From assembly GCA_025765615.1 (NCBI GenBank), contig JAIVFJ010000154.1, forward strand, positions 62,001 through 126,000: a stretch of DNA of 64,000 nt. The letters are read 5' to 3'. The stretch comes from Zopfochytrium polystomum (lineage: Eukaryota; Chytridiomycota; Chytridiomycetes; Chytridiales; Chytridiaceae). Made by a program: the position numbers and the translations under genes. Position 1 is the stretch's first letter; every line of letters starts with the position of its first letter. This document shows, piece after piece, positions 1-10,900 of this stretch. The notes under the pieces were generated by a model. That model saw only the letters and a program-made list of their open reading frames with translations, was not told the DNA's origin and ran no database searches.

Positions 1-1091
1 CTGCTCCACTGTTTGTTCTTGATTGGCGGGTCTTGAAGGAATTTTGTCGCGACGAGAAGCGCCGCAAGGCAGATGCGATGAGCCGTGCAGTACATTCCTG
101 TCAAATCACGAGAAGGGGAACAAGATTAAAAGGGAGCCTTCCGCTTTGACGTACGCGTGAAATGAAGTCACACGGCAAGTCTCACCTTTCGCTGTTGGCG
201 GCAGTTTTCGCCGCAGTCTCTCCAGGTACACCAGCGTTGTGACAAGCACGGAACGTCTGGTGATGCTCGTGTCGGGGTGGTGCCGGGAACGCCTGGGTGG
301 GTCCCCGACTGCACGTTCCACGAATTCGCGCATTGGTGGGACGGGGGTAGAGGTGGCGGTGGGAGGGCCACAGTTAATGACCCGCGAGGCTGATGTGGCG
401 ATAGCATCTGAAATAGGCGAGGCGTTTTCGCGTTTAGGGGTTTAGGGGTTGTAGGGGTTGTGGCAAACGGTCATATGGTCGTCCGGAAAGGATAGTTGCG
501 GGTTGGGGCTTGTCAGTGGCACGTGAAAACAAAAAGAAGGGCTAGGGGCTCACCAAGGATGAGATGCTCCGAGTTGTAGTTGTCGTTATGGGAGGGCGCC
601 AGAAGCGCCTCCAAAGGAACTGCAAGCGCCATTAATGGAAGCTGTCAAGGAGATGGGGGGATGTATCCAACGTGGCAGAGCACGATCGCAACGAATGCGC
701 TGACTCTGTACTCGGGCCGCCGATCTTGGTTGGGGGGGAACTGCGAACGAAATAAGGCCTTCAAAGCGTCGAGAGACTGCGAGATTGTCCACGGAAGCGA
801 AAACAGCAAGCTGAGGAAGAGGCCGTAAGCTGAGGAAGTGGGTTTCTGGGGCCGATCAACGTTCAGGCAGGTGGGATGCTTTGAGGGAGGAGGAGGTCGG
901 AACCGCGGAGTGGCCCTCGACTGAGTGCTTGTGTTTGAGGTGGGATCGTGGGGCGCACCAGGTTGTGTCAATCACACGACGTATTTTCGAGCTGGTGGGG
1001 AAGCGATGCGATGGGGGGGTGGGTGGGTTGTTCTCGCGGCGATGCGGCCAAGAACGCGGATGAGGGTAGAGGCCGACGCTTCTTTGAGTGG

Positions 1092-1095
1092 GAGA

Positions 1096-1130
<35 letters not shown>
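1092..1130. repeat. (GA)n microsatellite
   Basis: Nearly perfect GA dinucleotide run of about 38 bases, directly visible. Confidence 0.95.
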
Positions 1131-1131
<1 letters not shown>

Positions 1132-1191
1132 CCGGGAATGGTAAAAGAAATGGGAGGGGGGTTTGGCCGAGATAGAGGCGCCGCCACGGGC

Positions 1192-1217
1192 TGTGTGTGT
1201 GTGTGTGTGTGTGTGTG
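1192..1217. repeat. (GT)n microsatellite
   Basis: Perfect GT dinucleotide run of about 26 bases, followed within 40 bases by a degenerate TCTG/CTCT tract reaching about 1345. Confidence 0.95.
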
Positions 1218-1427
1218 CTGGGGCCGGCGGGGTGCCCCTTTTGCACTCCACAGCTGTCTGTCTGTCTCTAACCCTCTCAAGCTCTACGTTCTCTGTCTGT
1301 CAGGCTCTCTGTCTCTCTGTCTCTTTCTCTCTCAACTGTCTATCTCTCTATCACACCTCTTTGTTTGTTCAATATTAATATCTATCTCTGTTGATTCCCT
1401 CTTCTGGACTGCTATCTCCGGACAAAG

Positions 1428-1476
1428 TGGAGACAGACAGACGGACAGACAGATAGACAGACAGATAGACAGACAG
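1428..1476. repeat. GACA/GATA tetranucleotide array
   Basis: About twelve GACA or GATA units in a row. Confidence 0.9.
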
Positions 1477-1906
1477 GATAATCTGATAGGCGGTGGTGAG
1501 AAATCCTTGACGAAGAACAAAAATTAAAGCAAATGCTTGCTTGACCTTGAGAAGGGCAGAGAGACAGACCCGAAACAGCTCAAGACAGAGAGAGAGAGAG
1601 GGACCAGGCCCGCTATCCGCTGCAGCTGATTCGTCCAAGATAAACGTAACTAAACCAATTCGGACGTGACAAAAAAAAAAACAAAAAATAATAATAATAA
1701 TAGGAAATGGAAAATGGAAAAGGAAATGTAGTGAGTGAGTGACGCACGATCTGGAGGAGACAAAAATGTCCTGATGGACGAGATAGAACAAGCCGAAATT
1801 CACAACGCGACTGCTGCCTGTTTTGCACGTGGAGGAGTCCTCCCAGCCAGTAATAGCGATGCTTCTTCAAATGCGCTAGTCTCTCGCACGAGGGTAATGA
1901 CGGGTA

Positions 1907-1943
1907 CTGCTGCACTGCTGCTGCTGCTGCTTCTGCTGCTGCT
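1907..1943. repeat. (CTG)n trinucleotide run
   Basis: Interrupted CTG repeat of about 12 units. It can be read as poly-leucine, but nothing around it supports a gene. Confidence 0.85.
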
Positions 1944-2286
1944 CGGCGCTGTCTTGCAGGCTGCGATGGGAGGCCGACGCGGCTAATGCGTGCGGGAGGG
2001 AACCTGTCGGTGTCGCTGGGTGCGAAGACGGAGGGCGGTTCCCTGTGTCCCATCTCTATTCTATGATTGCATGTATTACATTGTCATATTCAGTGCGAGA
2101 AAGACAAACGAAGGGTGAGCGGGCCCCAACAAAGCCCTGCCTGATAAATGAAAAACTGATAACACTATCGGCCCGCAACTTCGAGCAAACCAGCTTTGGT
2201 TCAGAGATTATTACAGTGCACACACTCGCACAGTTCGCACACGCAGTGAAGCAGGCCCATTGCCTTCCAATAACTGACTTGCTAGA

Positions 2287-2922
2287 ATGCTCTCCACAAT
2301 CACGCCGCATCCGCTCACTCCGCTCACGGCCGCCGAAATATCGCGGACGACGGCCACCATCAAGGCCGCGCAGTCCGCATCGGCGCTCCCCGCCGCGCTC
2401 GCTTCGTCGCTCGCGGACGGGACGGCTATCTTCAACACCATCACGCTCAAGGAGCCCCCCAGGGTCGAGCTGCTGTCGTACGAAGCCGCCGTGTCCGCCT
2501 CGCTGAGTGCCGCTCCACCGAAGCGGCTGGCGCTCGCGACCATGCTGGCCAGCGACGGCACCGTCGTCGAAGTCGTCGTGGACCTCGTGGAAGAAAAGGT
2601 GAGTGGGCGTAAGACGGGACGGATTTTTCCTTTGACGACGACGCCGCCGCCGCCGCCGCCGCCGGCCGCGCCTGAACCCATTCCTGCTGAAAAAAGATCG
2701 AGAGCGTGGCGAACGTGGGCAAGGGCGTGCAGCCGACGCTGACGCCGGACGACTGCTTCGAGGCGGAGCGCATCGCCATCTCGGACCCGAGCGTGCAGAG
2801 GGAGTGCGCGGCGGCCGGCTTCACCAACCTGTCGCTCGTCGTGTGCGACCCGTGGTCCGTCGGCTACATGCCCGAGTTCGAGGGAAAGCGCCTTGTGCAG
2901 CTGTTCATGTGCGTGTTGTTCT

Positions 2923-2959
<37 letters not shown>

Positions 2960-5248
2960 CTGTGCGGGGGTCCATCACACACACACACACACACACGTGC
3001 CAATCAGGGGATTGCCACGGCCGTGCCACCCGCCCACCCGCCCGGCGGACAACCGCTTTTGGTGCCACATTTGATTGACGTCATCAGTCGCTCCAAATCC
3101 CACAATCAGGTATGTTCGAGCATACGAGGACGACAACCACTACGCGCATCCGCTGGACTTTGTGCCGCTCGTCGACCTTCTGTCCAAGACGGTCGTAAAG
3201 GCAAGTAGTATTGCGTCCCCCCCTCCGATGCTGCTGCTGATGCTGCTGATGCTGCTGATGCTGCTGCTTGGAGCCTGATGCCGCTTCTTCTTCTTGGCGG
3301 TCCTCGAAAATATAACAACAACCCTTCCATCCAGATCGACGTCCTGCCCGACCGCACCAACCCTTCCAAAACACTCGTGCCCCCCAAGAAATCCCACAAC
3401 TACGCCGCCCACCTCCTTCCCGCCGCCACCTCCCCTGCCGCCCGCCGCTCCTCAAGCCGCTCGACATTCTGCAGCCCTCGGGCCCTTCGTTCGCGTCGGC
3501 CGGCCCCGACGGCCACGAAATCTCCTGGCACCGCTTCAAGCTCCGCATCTCGTTCAACTACCGCGAGGGCCTCGTGCTGCACAACGTCAGATGGGTCGAG
3601 GATGGCGGCGAGCGGTCGATCCTATTCCGCGCCGCGCTGAACGAGATGGTGGTGCCTTACGGCGACCCGAGGCCACCGTACCACAGGAAGACGGCGTTTG
3701 ACGTCGGGGACTATGGTAGGCACCGACAGGGCGGGTGGAAAACCCGTTCAATCTGTTGTGAATTTAATTCGGGAATGTGCGGGAATATGCAGGTCTTGGA
3801 TATTGCGCAAACTCGTTGGAGCTGGGCTGCGACTGCCTTGGAGGTTCGTTGTGATGCTTTGTTTGGTAGATGACGCCGATGCTAAAACTACTCCGCCTCC
3901 TAATCCAGTCATTAAATACTTTGACGCTGTTTTGAACAACAACAAGGGCGAGCCGTTGAGTGAATCGCTTCCGTCCAATGGAAATTTGTCTCACATACTG
4001 CGTGCAAATCCGCCAGATTCACAATCAAGAACGCAGTTTGCATGCACGAAGAGGACGCGGGCATCAGCTGGAAGCACACTGAATACAGAAACGGAAAGGC
4101 CGAAGTGCGTCGAAACCGCCGTCTGGTCTTGTCGTTCATCGCCACCGGTATGGTATTTCATATTCATGCGCTGCGCAACTGTCTCGGCACTGACCCGCCC
4201 CGCAATTGGAGTGCAGTCGTAAACTACGAGTACGCGTTCTACTGGTACTTTTACGTAGACGGCACTATTTCATTCGAAATCAAGGCGACAGGAGAATTGA
4301 GCACCAACCTCGTTGAAGAGTGTAAGCATCGTGGGACACTGAACCAACCAAATCGAAACAAATAACCCAACCTTCATCCATTCACCCCCAGCTGAGCTCC
4401 CAGAATTCGGAACCCTCGTCGCGTCGAGCGTCAACGCGCAATACCACCAACACATGTTCAACATGCGCCTGGACGTGGCCGTCGACGGACCAAAAAACTC
4501 GGTCTCGGAGCTCACGGCTGTGCCCATGGCCGACGACGACCCGCGCAACGTGTACGGCAACGGCTTTTTAGTGGAGGAGACGTTGCTAAAGACGACGACC
4601 GACGCGCAGAGATTCGCGGACCCGCTCAGGAGCCGGGTATAGACGAGAGACAGGAGGGTCTGGAGTTGCGGGGGAACTGCCCTGATTAACCTTTTTCTTT
4701 CTGTTTTTTGTTACTCTTCGCCCTGGGGGGGGGGGGCAGGTCTGGAAAATCTTCAACCCCGACATCATCAACCCGACCACCCGCCGCCCGACGGCCTTTA
4801 AACTCGTCCCGCAGGCCACCCCGACCCTCCTCGCCCTCCCGCGCTCGTCCATCGCCCGCCGAGCCGTCTTCGCCACGCGGCACCTGTGGGTCACGCCGCA
4901 TGCCGACGACGAAAAGTGGGCCGCTGGATGCTACATCAACCAGAACAAGGGCGGCGAGGGGCTGCCCGAGTTTGTGAAGGACGGCCGCGGTGTGTGCGGG
5001 GAGGCGTTGACGCTGTGGCACACGTTTGTGAGTGGTTTCTCTTTTCTTTCCTTTCACAACCTCGGGTGTTAGTTTATACGCGTCAACGTGATATCTAACG
5101 GTCTTATCCGTTCATCCAATTCGCCAGGGAGTGACGCACATCCCACGAGCAGAGGATTTCCCCGTAATGCGTACGTTGATTTATTTCCCTGGCTTTTGTT
5201 TCCCTCCGCGGGACTGAACCCTGCAGCACCCTCCTCGCCTCCGCTGAC

Positions 5249-5279
<31 letters not shown>

Positions 5280-5401
5280 ACATAACAGCCGTCGAATCAG
5301 CCGGGTTCACACTCAAACCGTACGGCTTCTTCGAGGCGAACCCAGCCCTGGACCTCCCCGTTTTCGACAAGAAGCAGGACAAATCCGTGTGCTGCGCTTG
5401 A
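2287..5401 (+). CDS. Copper amine oxidase (primary amine oxidase), about 11 exons, one frame break
   Basis: Oxidative deamination of primary amines to aldehyde, ammonia and H2O2, using Cu(II) and topaquinone (TPQ). Exons read: 2287-2598, 2697-2908, 3110-3200, 3335-3715, 3793-3843, 3909-3954, 4017-4147, 4217-4321, 4392-4636, 4740-5027, 5128-5170, 5289-5401. Family landmarks appear in order: N-terminal HPLTPLTAAEI, VVCDPWSVGY, DDNHYAHPLDF, GCDCLG, the base-containing YFDAV (Asp), the TPQ precursor Tyr in VVNYEYAFYW, two copper His in YHQHMF and the third in GVTHIPRAEDFP. Catalytic residues are therefore complete, and total length is near the family's usual 650-700 aa. No peroxisomal C-terminal tripeptide is visible (ends KSVCCA). 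The reading frame changes once inside exon 4 (about 3420-3451), between KSHNYAAHLL and LKPLDILQPSG, with no intron able to explain it. The start is the first in-frame Met before the conserved N terminus. Confidence 0.9.
2923..2996 (+). repeat. (GT)n and (CA)n tracts inside an amine oxidase intron
   Basis: The intron 2909-3109 carries a long GT run (about 2923-2959) followed by a CA run (about 2975-2996). The two are complementary and could pair as a hairpin in the pre-mRNA. Confidence 0.85.
3201..3334 (+). other. GC-AG intron in the amine oxidase gene
   Basis: The conserved reading TVVK-IDVLPD requires the junction AAG|gcaagt...ccag|ATC. The donor is GC rather than GT, with an otherwise consensus GCAAGT. 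The intron contains imperfect GATGCTGCT repeats (about 3228-3270). Confidence 0.75.
5249..5276 (+). repeat. A28 homopolymer in the last amine oxidase intron
   Basis: Twenty-eight consecutive A, 12 bases before the acceptor of intron 5171-5288. Another intron of this gene (4637-4739) has a G12 run just before its acceptor. Confidence 0.95.
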
Positions 5402-5659
5402 AGAAAGCGGGAGGGAGAGAGAGAGGGGAAGGGAAGTGGGAGAGTCATGCGGTAAATTAGATATAAAGGGGGGAAAAGAAAAAAATGAATAAGGCAACGT
5501 GGTCCCGCATGTTATCTGCAGCGAGCTGGGTGGTGGGGCCGGACTGAAAATGAAGAAAAAGCGAAAAGGGATCCGTTTCCATTGGCGTCGGAAAAACCAC
5601 GAGGGCACTTATTGCTTACTTTTACATCCTGCCCGTTTCAGCCCTACTCAGAGAACTAC

Positions 5660-7560
5660 CTGCTAGCGACGATTTTTCAGTTGCTGACGGTATTGGGGCG
5701 GATTCTGCTGCACGAGCCCGCTGCTGGAGCTTGGCTACCAGCTTTCGAACACGGTCCGAGTCTGTCAAGAGCACGATCATCATGACGCAGCCTGGGAGCT
5801 GGACGAAGATCCCGGTTTTGTTTTGTTTTTTGATTGTTTTTTTTTTCGGGAAAGGGAAGAAGAAAAGTCAGACCCCAAAAAACGCGAGTGTGTGTGCTAT
5901 TTACCATCCTGCGGAGAGGGAAGACGGTCGGCGACGGGAATAAATGTAAAGTGTTACTTTCATTCCAGCGCGGGGAGGGTGGGTTGATTTTCTGCTCACC
6001 GACGTTTGTGGGGAAAAAGTAGCCGGCTTGCAGGCCCGACCACGATGACGCTTTTGTTAAGCCTGAATGCCTCCCGTCTCCCGAACACCAGAATAAACGA
6101 CGCTGAAGAAGAGAAATCTCACCAGTCGTTGCATAAAACATAAACACCGCTCCAGAGAAGCAAACGCATCGAAGGCAGGCGTCCGCAAACAGAGCCGCAG
6201 CCGCGGGCCTCGCTTTTCCGGCCTCCATCAGGACACTCACGATCCTGCACTGCGCTGCCACAAAAAAGAACGTGTCGAGCGCGCAGACGCTTAGAATCAA
6301 CGCGATCGACAGCTTTTGTTCCGATGCGTCTTGAATTGTTCCTTGGTTTGCCTGAGTCCAAGGGCGGGAAGGAGGGGGACAAACCAGAGATGAGAAAAAA
6401 AAATATCCAGGCCGGTTTCTGCAAAGTTTAGAAACGGCAAAGGTTTTCGCACCGCAATGTTGTTTGTTACAAGCGCCGCGTCTGTGTTTACGGGTGGGAA
6501 AGCACATGTTGGGATATTTGCGTTCATCGTTAGCGCCCACAGCGGCGAAACCGAAGCGTTCTATTCACCAGCACTGGGATGTGGGGTTTGAGCGGCCGCC
6601 CAGTTTAGAGTTTGGCAAAGAACGCATGTGGGAGTGGGGAAGGGGAGGTGGTTCCTACGCGTTCAAGCCGAACTCGTAAAGGGCGACGGCGCTCGCTATC
6701 ATCCAGTTCCGGCGGGCATTCGAAGGGGAGATTAAGAGCAATGCGCGGTACGATGCATGGTATGCGAGCGCAGCGAACTGTGGTTTAGTTCAAGGACAGT
6801 TACCCCAACGAAACGAAGAACGTTGGACGGCGACACAGAAGATGTGGCGTACTTGCCATTGCGGCCATCAGATCTTGATGATTCACATATAAATCCGGGC
6901 GAAACGGAAACAGTAACAGTAAAAAAAAAAAAAAAACAAAAAAAAAACAGTTAGCTTGCTGCAATCCTCCTGTCCAACGAAAACAACCGCCGACCCGAAG
7001 GAGGTTGAAAAGCGAAAAGGGGCGCGAAACTCACTGCTCGGGATTCGTGCCAGGCTGAGAATCATTTGAATGTCGGGGTTGGGGTCATCGTACAACTGGT
7101 AAAGCCGCGCCGTGACCACCGACTGAGTGAAATACAGAGCGATCGCCAACCACATCGAAGCTCGCAGGTGCACATCTTCGATCCGATCGATCTGTTCGCG
7201 GAAGCAGATCGCCTGGGGTGTGACAGAGGTAGGAGAAGAGACCCGGATTAAACCTTTCGAGGTTGGGGCAAAAGGAAAGCTACTGACTTACAAGAACGGT
7301 GCTCAATACAGCGCCCGTGGTTGACTGATTTGAGATGCTTCTGCGGGGTGCGTGAGCTTTTACGTTGCTTCTGTCTCCTAAAAGGGAGGTTGGAAGTGTG
7401 GTACCGATTCTCCGACATCTGGGGATGGTGGGAAATCCAGTAGGAAATAGGTCGGACTTGTCAACGCGATCCATCTCCAACAAAGACGTGGCATTTCTTT
7501 CGGTGACAACCACGATTTCTCCAATGGAAAACGGCGACAACCGCCATTATGTTTTATTTG
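5660..7560 (-). CDS. Possible multi-exon integral membrane protein (unrecognised)
   Basis: No family recognised. On the minus strand several stretches look like exons bounded by plausible splice sites. About 7220-7034 encodes IDRIEDVHLRASMWLAIALY plus an Asp/Pro-rich loop and ends at a gtgagt donor. About 6770-6680 encodes RRNWMIASAVALYEFGLNA and ends at gtagga. About 6350-6125 encodes ALILSVCALDTFFFVAAQ and a second hydrophobic stretch, with a donor after MFYATT. About 5795-5640 encodes GCVMMIVLLTDSDRVRKLV followed by a basic tail. An upstream exon may end near 7292 (gtaagt). Hydrophobic segments and a basic C-terminal tail suggest a polytopic membrane protein. Exon joins and start are not resolved; the whole model is inference. 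Confidence 0.33.
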
Positions 7561-7909
7561 AAACGCGAAAAGTCCCAGTGTGGCCGGACAAAAATGCAGG
7601 AGCGCCTGCAACCTAAGCATTAGCAACATATGTTTATGGAGTTCGTATCATTAAAGTTGAATCTTGAGGGGGGTTCTGAGCGTCTCTCTGATCGCGGACG
7701 AAAAGTTGTGGTGCACTTCTCTTCACTTGTCTGGTGCAGCGAGGCATGGTCCACCTCTAAACTCTATCAGCATGCTTCCCTCGGACGACGGTAAGCCGCC
7801 CAAGGCAACCCTTTCCGATCTGCGGTCGAACCAAAGCCTAGGGCAATGTGCGATGCAAAAATGTTAGTTGATTTTCTCAAGAATGAAAAGGACTGCAAAA
7901 ATCGCAAGT
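7561..7909. other. Intergenic, no feature seen
   Basis: About 350 bases between the possible membrane-protein gene and the stop of the NLR-like gene. Probably their 5' and 3' flanks; no motif recognised. Confidence 0.5.
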
Positions 7910-10900
7910 TCACCTCTTTCGGCACCGCCGAGGCACATAAAGAACAGCCATGCCGCGCGTCCCGTCATGCCGAACCACGTGCACCCAACCTGACCGGGCG
8001 AGCGTTATCGTCACACCGTGGTCCAGTTGAACGGTCCATTCGTGCGTATCGACGGCCTCGATGCACGTTTGCACCTCGAGATCCCACACATAGAGCCGCC
8101 CATCCGCGTGCGCAGAGACAGCCGTAATTCCGTCGTCAGAAATAGCCACGCTCCGGCCGGAGCTGCTGTCGTCGGGCGTGAGGGACAGCACCTCGCGGGC
8201 TTTCGCATCAGTTTCTTCCCGATTCTGCGGCCTCGCCTCCCACAACCGAACCACGCCGTCCTCGGACGCGGTGGCGATGTAGCAGAGCGGCGACGGCGTT
8301 GCGATGAACGGCGGTGGCGCGACGAATTTCACGTCGCGGACGGCGAAGTCGGCGACTTGGAGCTCCTGGCTTTGCCGGATGTCGCCGCGGCTGTTGCGGT
8401 CCAACGTAATATCTTGGACGAAGACGCGGCCGTCGGCGACCCCAAAGGCGGCCCGCAGGTCCTGGTCGCCGCTAACACCGTTTGGAGAAGGGAAGGACGC
8501 AAGAGCTGCCGAAGTTATTGCTACGTCGTAAGTCCCTAGCGTTTGCAGCATCTCGCCGGTCGAGCCGTCCCACAGGATCACGCGGAAGTCGGCGCCGCCG
8601 GAAAGTATGCGAAGCGACCGCCCCGGCGCTATTGTGCCGGCAACGGCGACAGCCAGCACACGGCTGGTGTGCCCGGGAAGATCGTTGAGCTGCCGTCCCG
8701 TCTCGGCGCTCCACACTCGAACGTGCCGGTCGTGGCCGCCAGAAACAACAAACCGGCCGTCGTTTGTGATGGCAACGGCTCTTACGGGAGCGTCGTGTCC
8801 TTTGAGCTCCAGCAGCGTGGTGCTCACCGCCCTGCCGGCGCCGCTTACATAGTTATCGTCACCTTCCTTGAATAGCTCGCCAAGCGTCCAGACACACACT
8901 AGCCCATCGTGTCCACCAGATATGACGCGACTTCCGTCTGGTGTAACGGCCACTGTGCTGACACGCCCCCTGTGGTTGACAAGCTCGTGGAGTGCAGCAC
9001 GAGTCTCCAGGTCCCATAAGCGGACGATGCCTTCGTCTCCAGCCGAGACGATGAGCGACGGGCGAGCGGGGCTGACGCTGCCCTTGGACACAGCCACTGT
9101 TAACACTCTACCAAAGGTGCCGCTCTGGTCCCGAGGCTCATCCTTCGCGACCGTGTCCCACAAGCGCGCGACGCCCATGTCCCCGCAGCTCACAATCTTT
9201 CGACCGTCCGTTGTTATGTCTGCTTTGATGATGTACCCTTCGTGTCCGTGGAGGCGCGACAGCGGCGCAACCGTTTTCGAATCGCCGGACCTCGAGGGCT
9301 CCACCGTCCCGGCCACATCCCAGACGTGCAAGACTCCGTCCTCGCCTCCGCTGACGGCCCGACTACCGCCAGCTGCAATCGCCACCGTCCACAGCGATCC
9401 GGCGTGTCCGAGAAACTCGCGCTCCACGTCTCCTGTCGCGATGTTCCACATCTTGACGGCCCGGTCTTCTCCGACAGACAGCACGTGCCGCGAGTCGGGA
9501 GTGATGGCGAGGCACCAGGAATAACCTTGGTGTCCAGCTGCAATCCTTCGCTGGGGCTGCAGGTCTCTATCAAACACCTGCAGGTCTCCGCCTTTCCCGG
9601 CGGTTATAACATAATTGTTGTCCCGAGAAACGCGGATATAGCGGGCACCTCGGGTGGGTCCTTGGAAGGAGGATGCGCTGTAGATGGCATCGGTAGGTGC
9701 GGGATCATGGTGGTGTGGCGTATGGTCGTGATGAGAATTGTTGAACTTGACCGCATCGAATGCGTAGACGAATCCGCCATCATCACCTGGAAAAAAGCGT
9801 CAGGTCCCGATTCCTTCAAAAAAGAACGCGCTCAGTACATGAATATATCCGTCCATCACTGGATGACGCAACACCGAGAACCCGCTTAACATGTTTCTGG
9901 CTCTGCAAGATCATCACTGCCGAATCAAACTCCCACATCTTCACGAAACCGTCATCGCCGCCTGAAACAACGTGAAGGCTGTTTGTTCCAAACCAACAGA
10001 GACATCCTACAGGTCCTTTGTGTGCAGGCTTTATCGCTCTTATCTCTTCAGCAGTCTCTGCATCCCATATTCTGACCGTCCCGTCATCGCCCGCTGTCGC
10101 AATTAAAAGCTCATCGGTGGAAAATGCGACGTCCCACACCGCACCAGCGTGTCCTTCCAACGTCGCTTCGCACGCACCCCAAATCTTGGGGGCGTTGCCA
10201 ATTGTTGGCACCGACATTCGCTGATGGAATTTTGCGGGCGGTCGCACGCCCAAAGACGCAACGGCACCTGATGCCGAGTCAACGGACGGTGAAAGCGCCA
10301 TCAGCACTCCCGACCCATGCACGATGCGGTCGTGGTAAGTTCGATACAAGGCGCCGGCTGTGGGACAGAACGGTAGCCCAGAGTAATAGAGGTGCAGCGG
10401 CGACACCCATTCGCCACCGGCGCCTTGCGCCGTCAGCGCGCCGGCAAAATCGCGAAGGAGCCGGTACCCGTCATGCGCAATCTCCCGCGACTCGGCGATC
10501 ATCACCTCTCGCGGGTGCTGCCCGCGCGACGCGAGGGTCGGTGGGGTGGGTGGCGGCGACAGCGGCGTCCTGGAGCGGTTCCACGGCTTTAAGAGTGCGG
10601 GCAGCGCCGCAGGTGCCGTAGCGGCTCGGTGCCGGAACATGCGGAAGGAGCCGAAAAGCTGCCGCTTCGCGGTTGGTGCCGTGTAAGGGACTGCGGCCAC
10701 TGCGGTCCCTTCGGTTGTCGAGCCTTGTTGCAGCTCACCCTCCATAACAGCTTCGACTACGTCTTCAAACCAAGTCTTGAGCTGCCAGGTCGCTGACAGT
10801 GCAACAGCCATCTCGTCCAAATAGCAGAGCACTTCGAGCCAGTTCAGGAACTTGTCCCTGCACAATCGAGTAACCATATTGAACAAACTGGAGGATGCCC

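Larger units (their letters stand above)
1..2286. other. Intergenic, microsatellite-rich, no gene seen
   Basis: No reading frame in this stretch resembles a protein; the longer frames are translations of simple repeats on both strands. It holds a (GA)n run, a (GT)n run, TCTG/CTCT and GACA/GATA arrays and a CTG run just upstream of the amine oxidase gene. The 250 bases before position 2287 probably contain that gene's promoter and leader, but I see no clear core element. Confidence 0.6.

Noticed and set aside
925..1527. Long plus-strand frame of about 200 codons
   Set aside because: It is a translation of (GA)n, (GT)n, TCTG and GACA repeats; opposite-strand frames over the same repeats are equally open.
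2211..3068. 285-codon minus-strand frame
   Set aside because: It is the antisense of amine oxidase exons 1-2 plus a CA repeat; the plus strand carries conserved family motifs.
8018..9524. Several long plus-strand frames
   Set aside because: They are shadows of the GC-rich WD40 exon on the minus strand, where regular WD repeats are visible.
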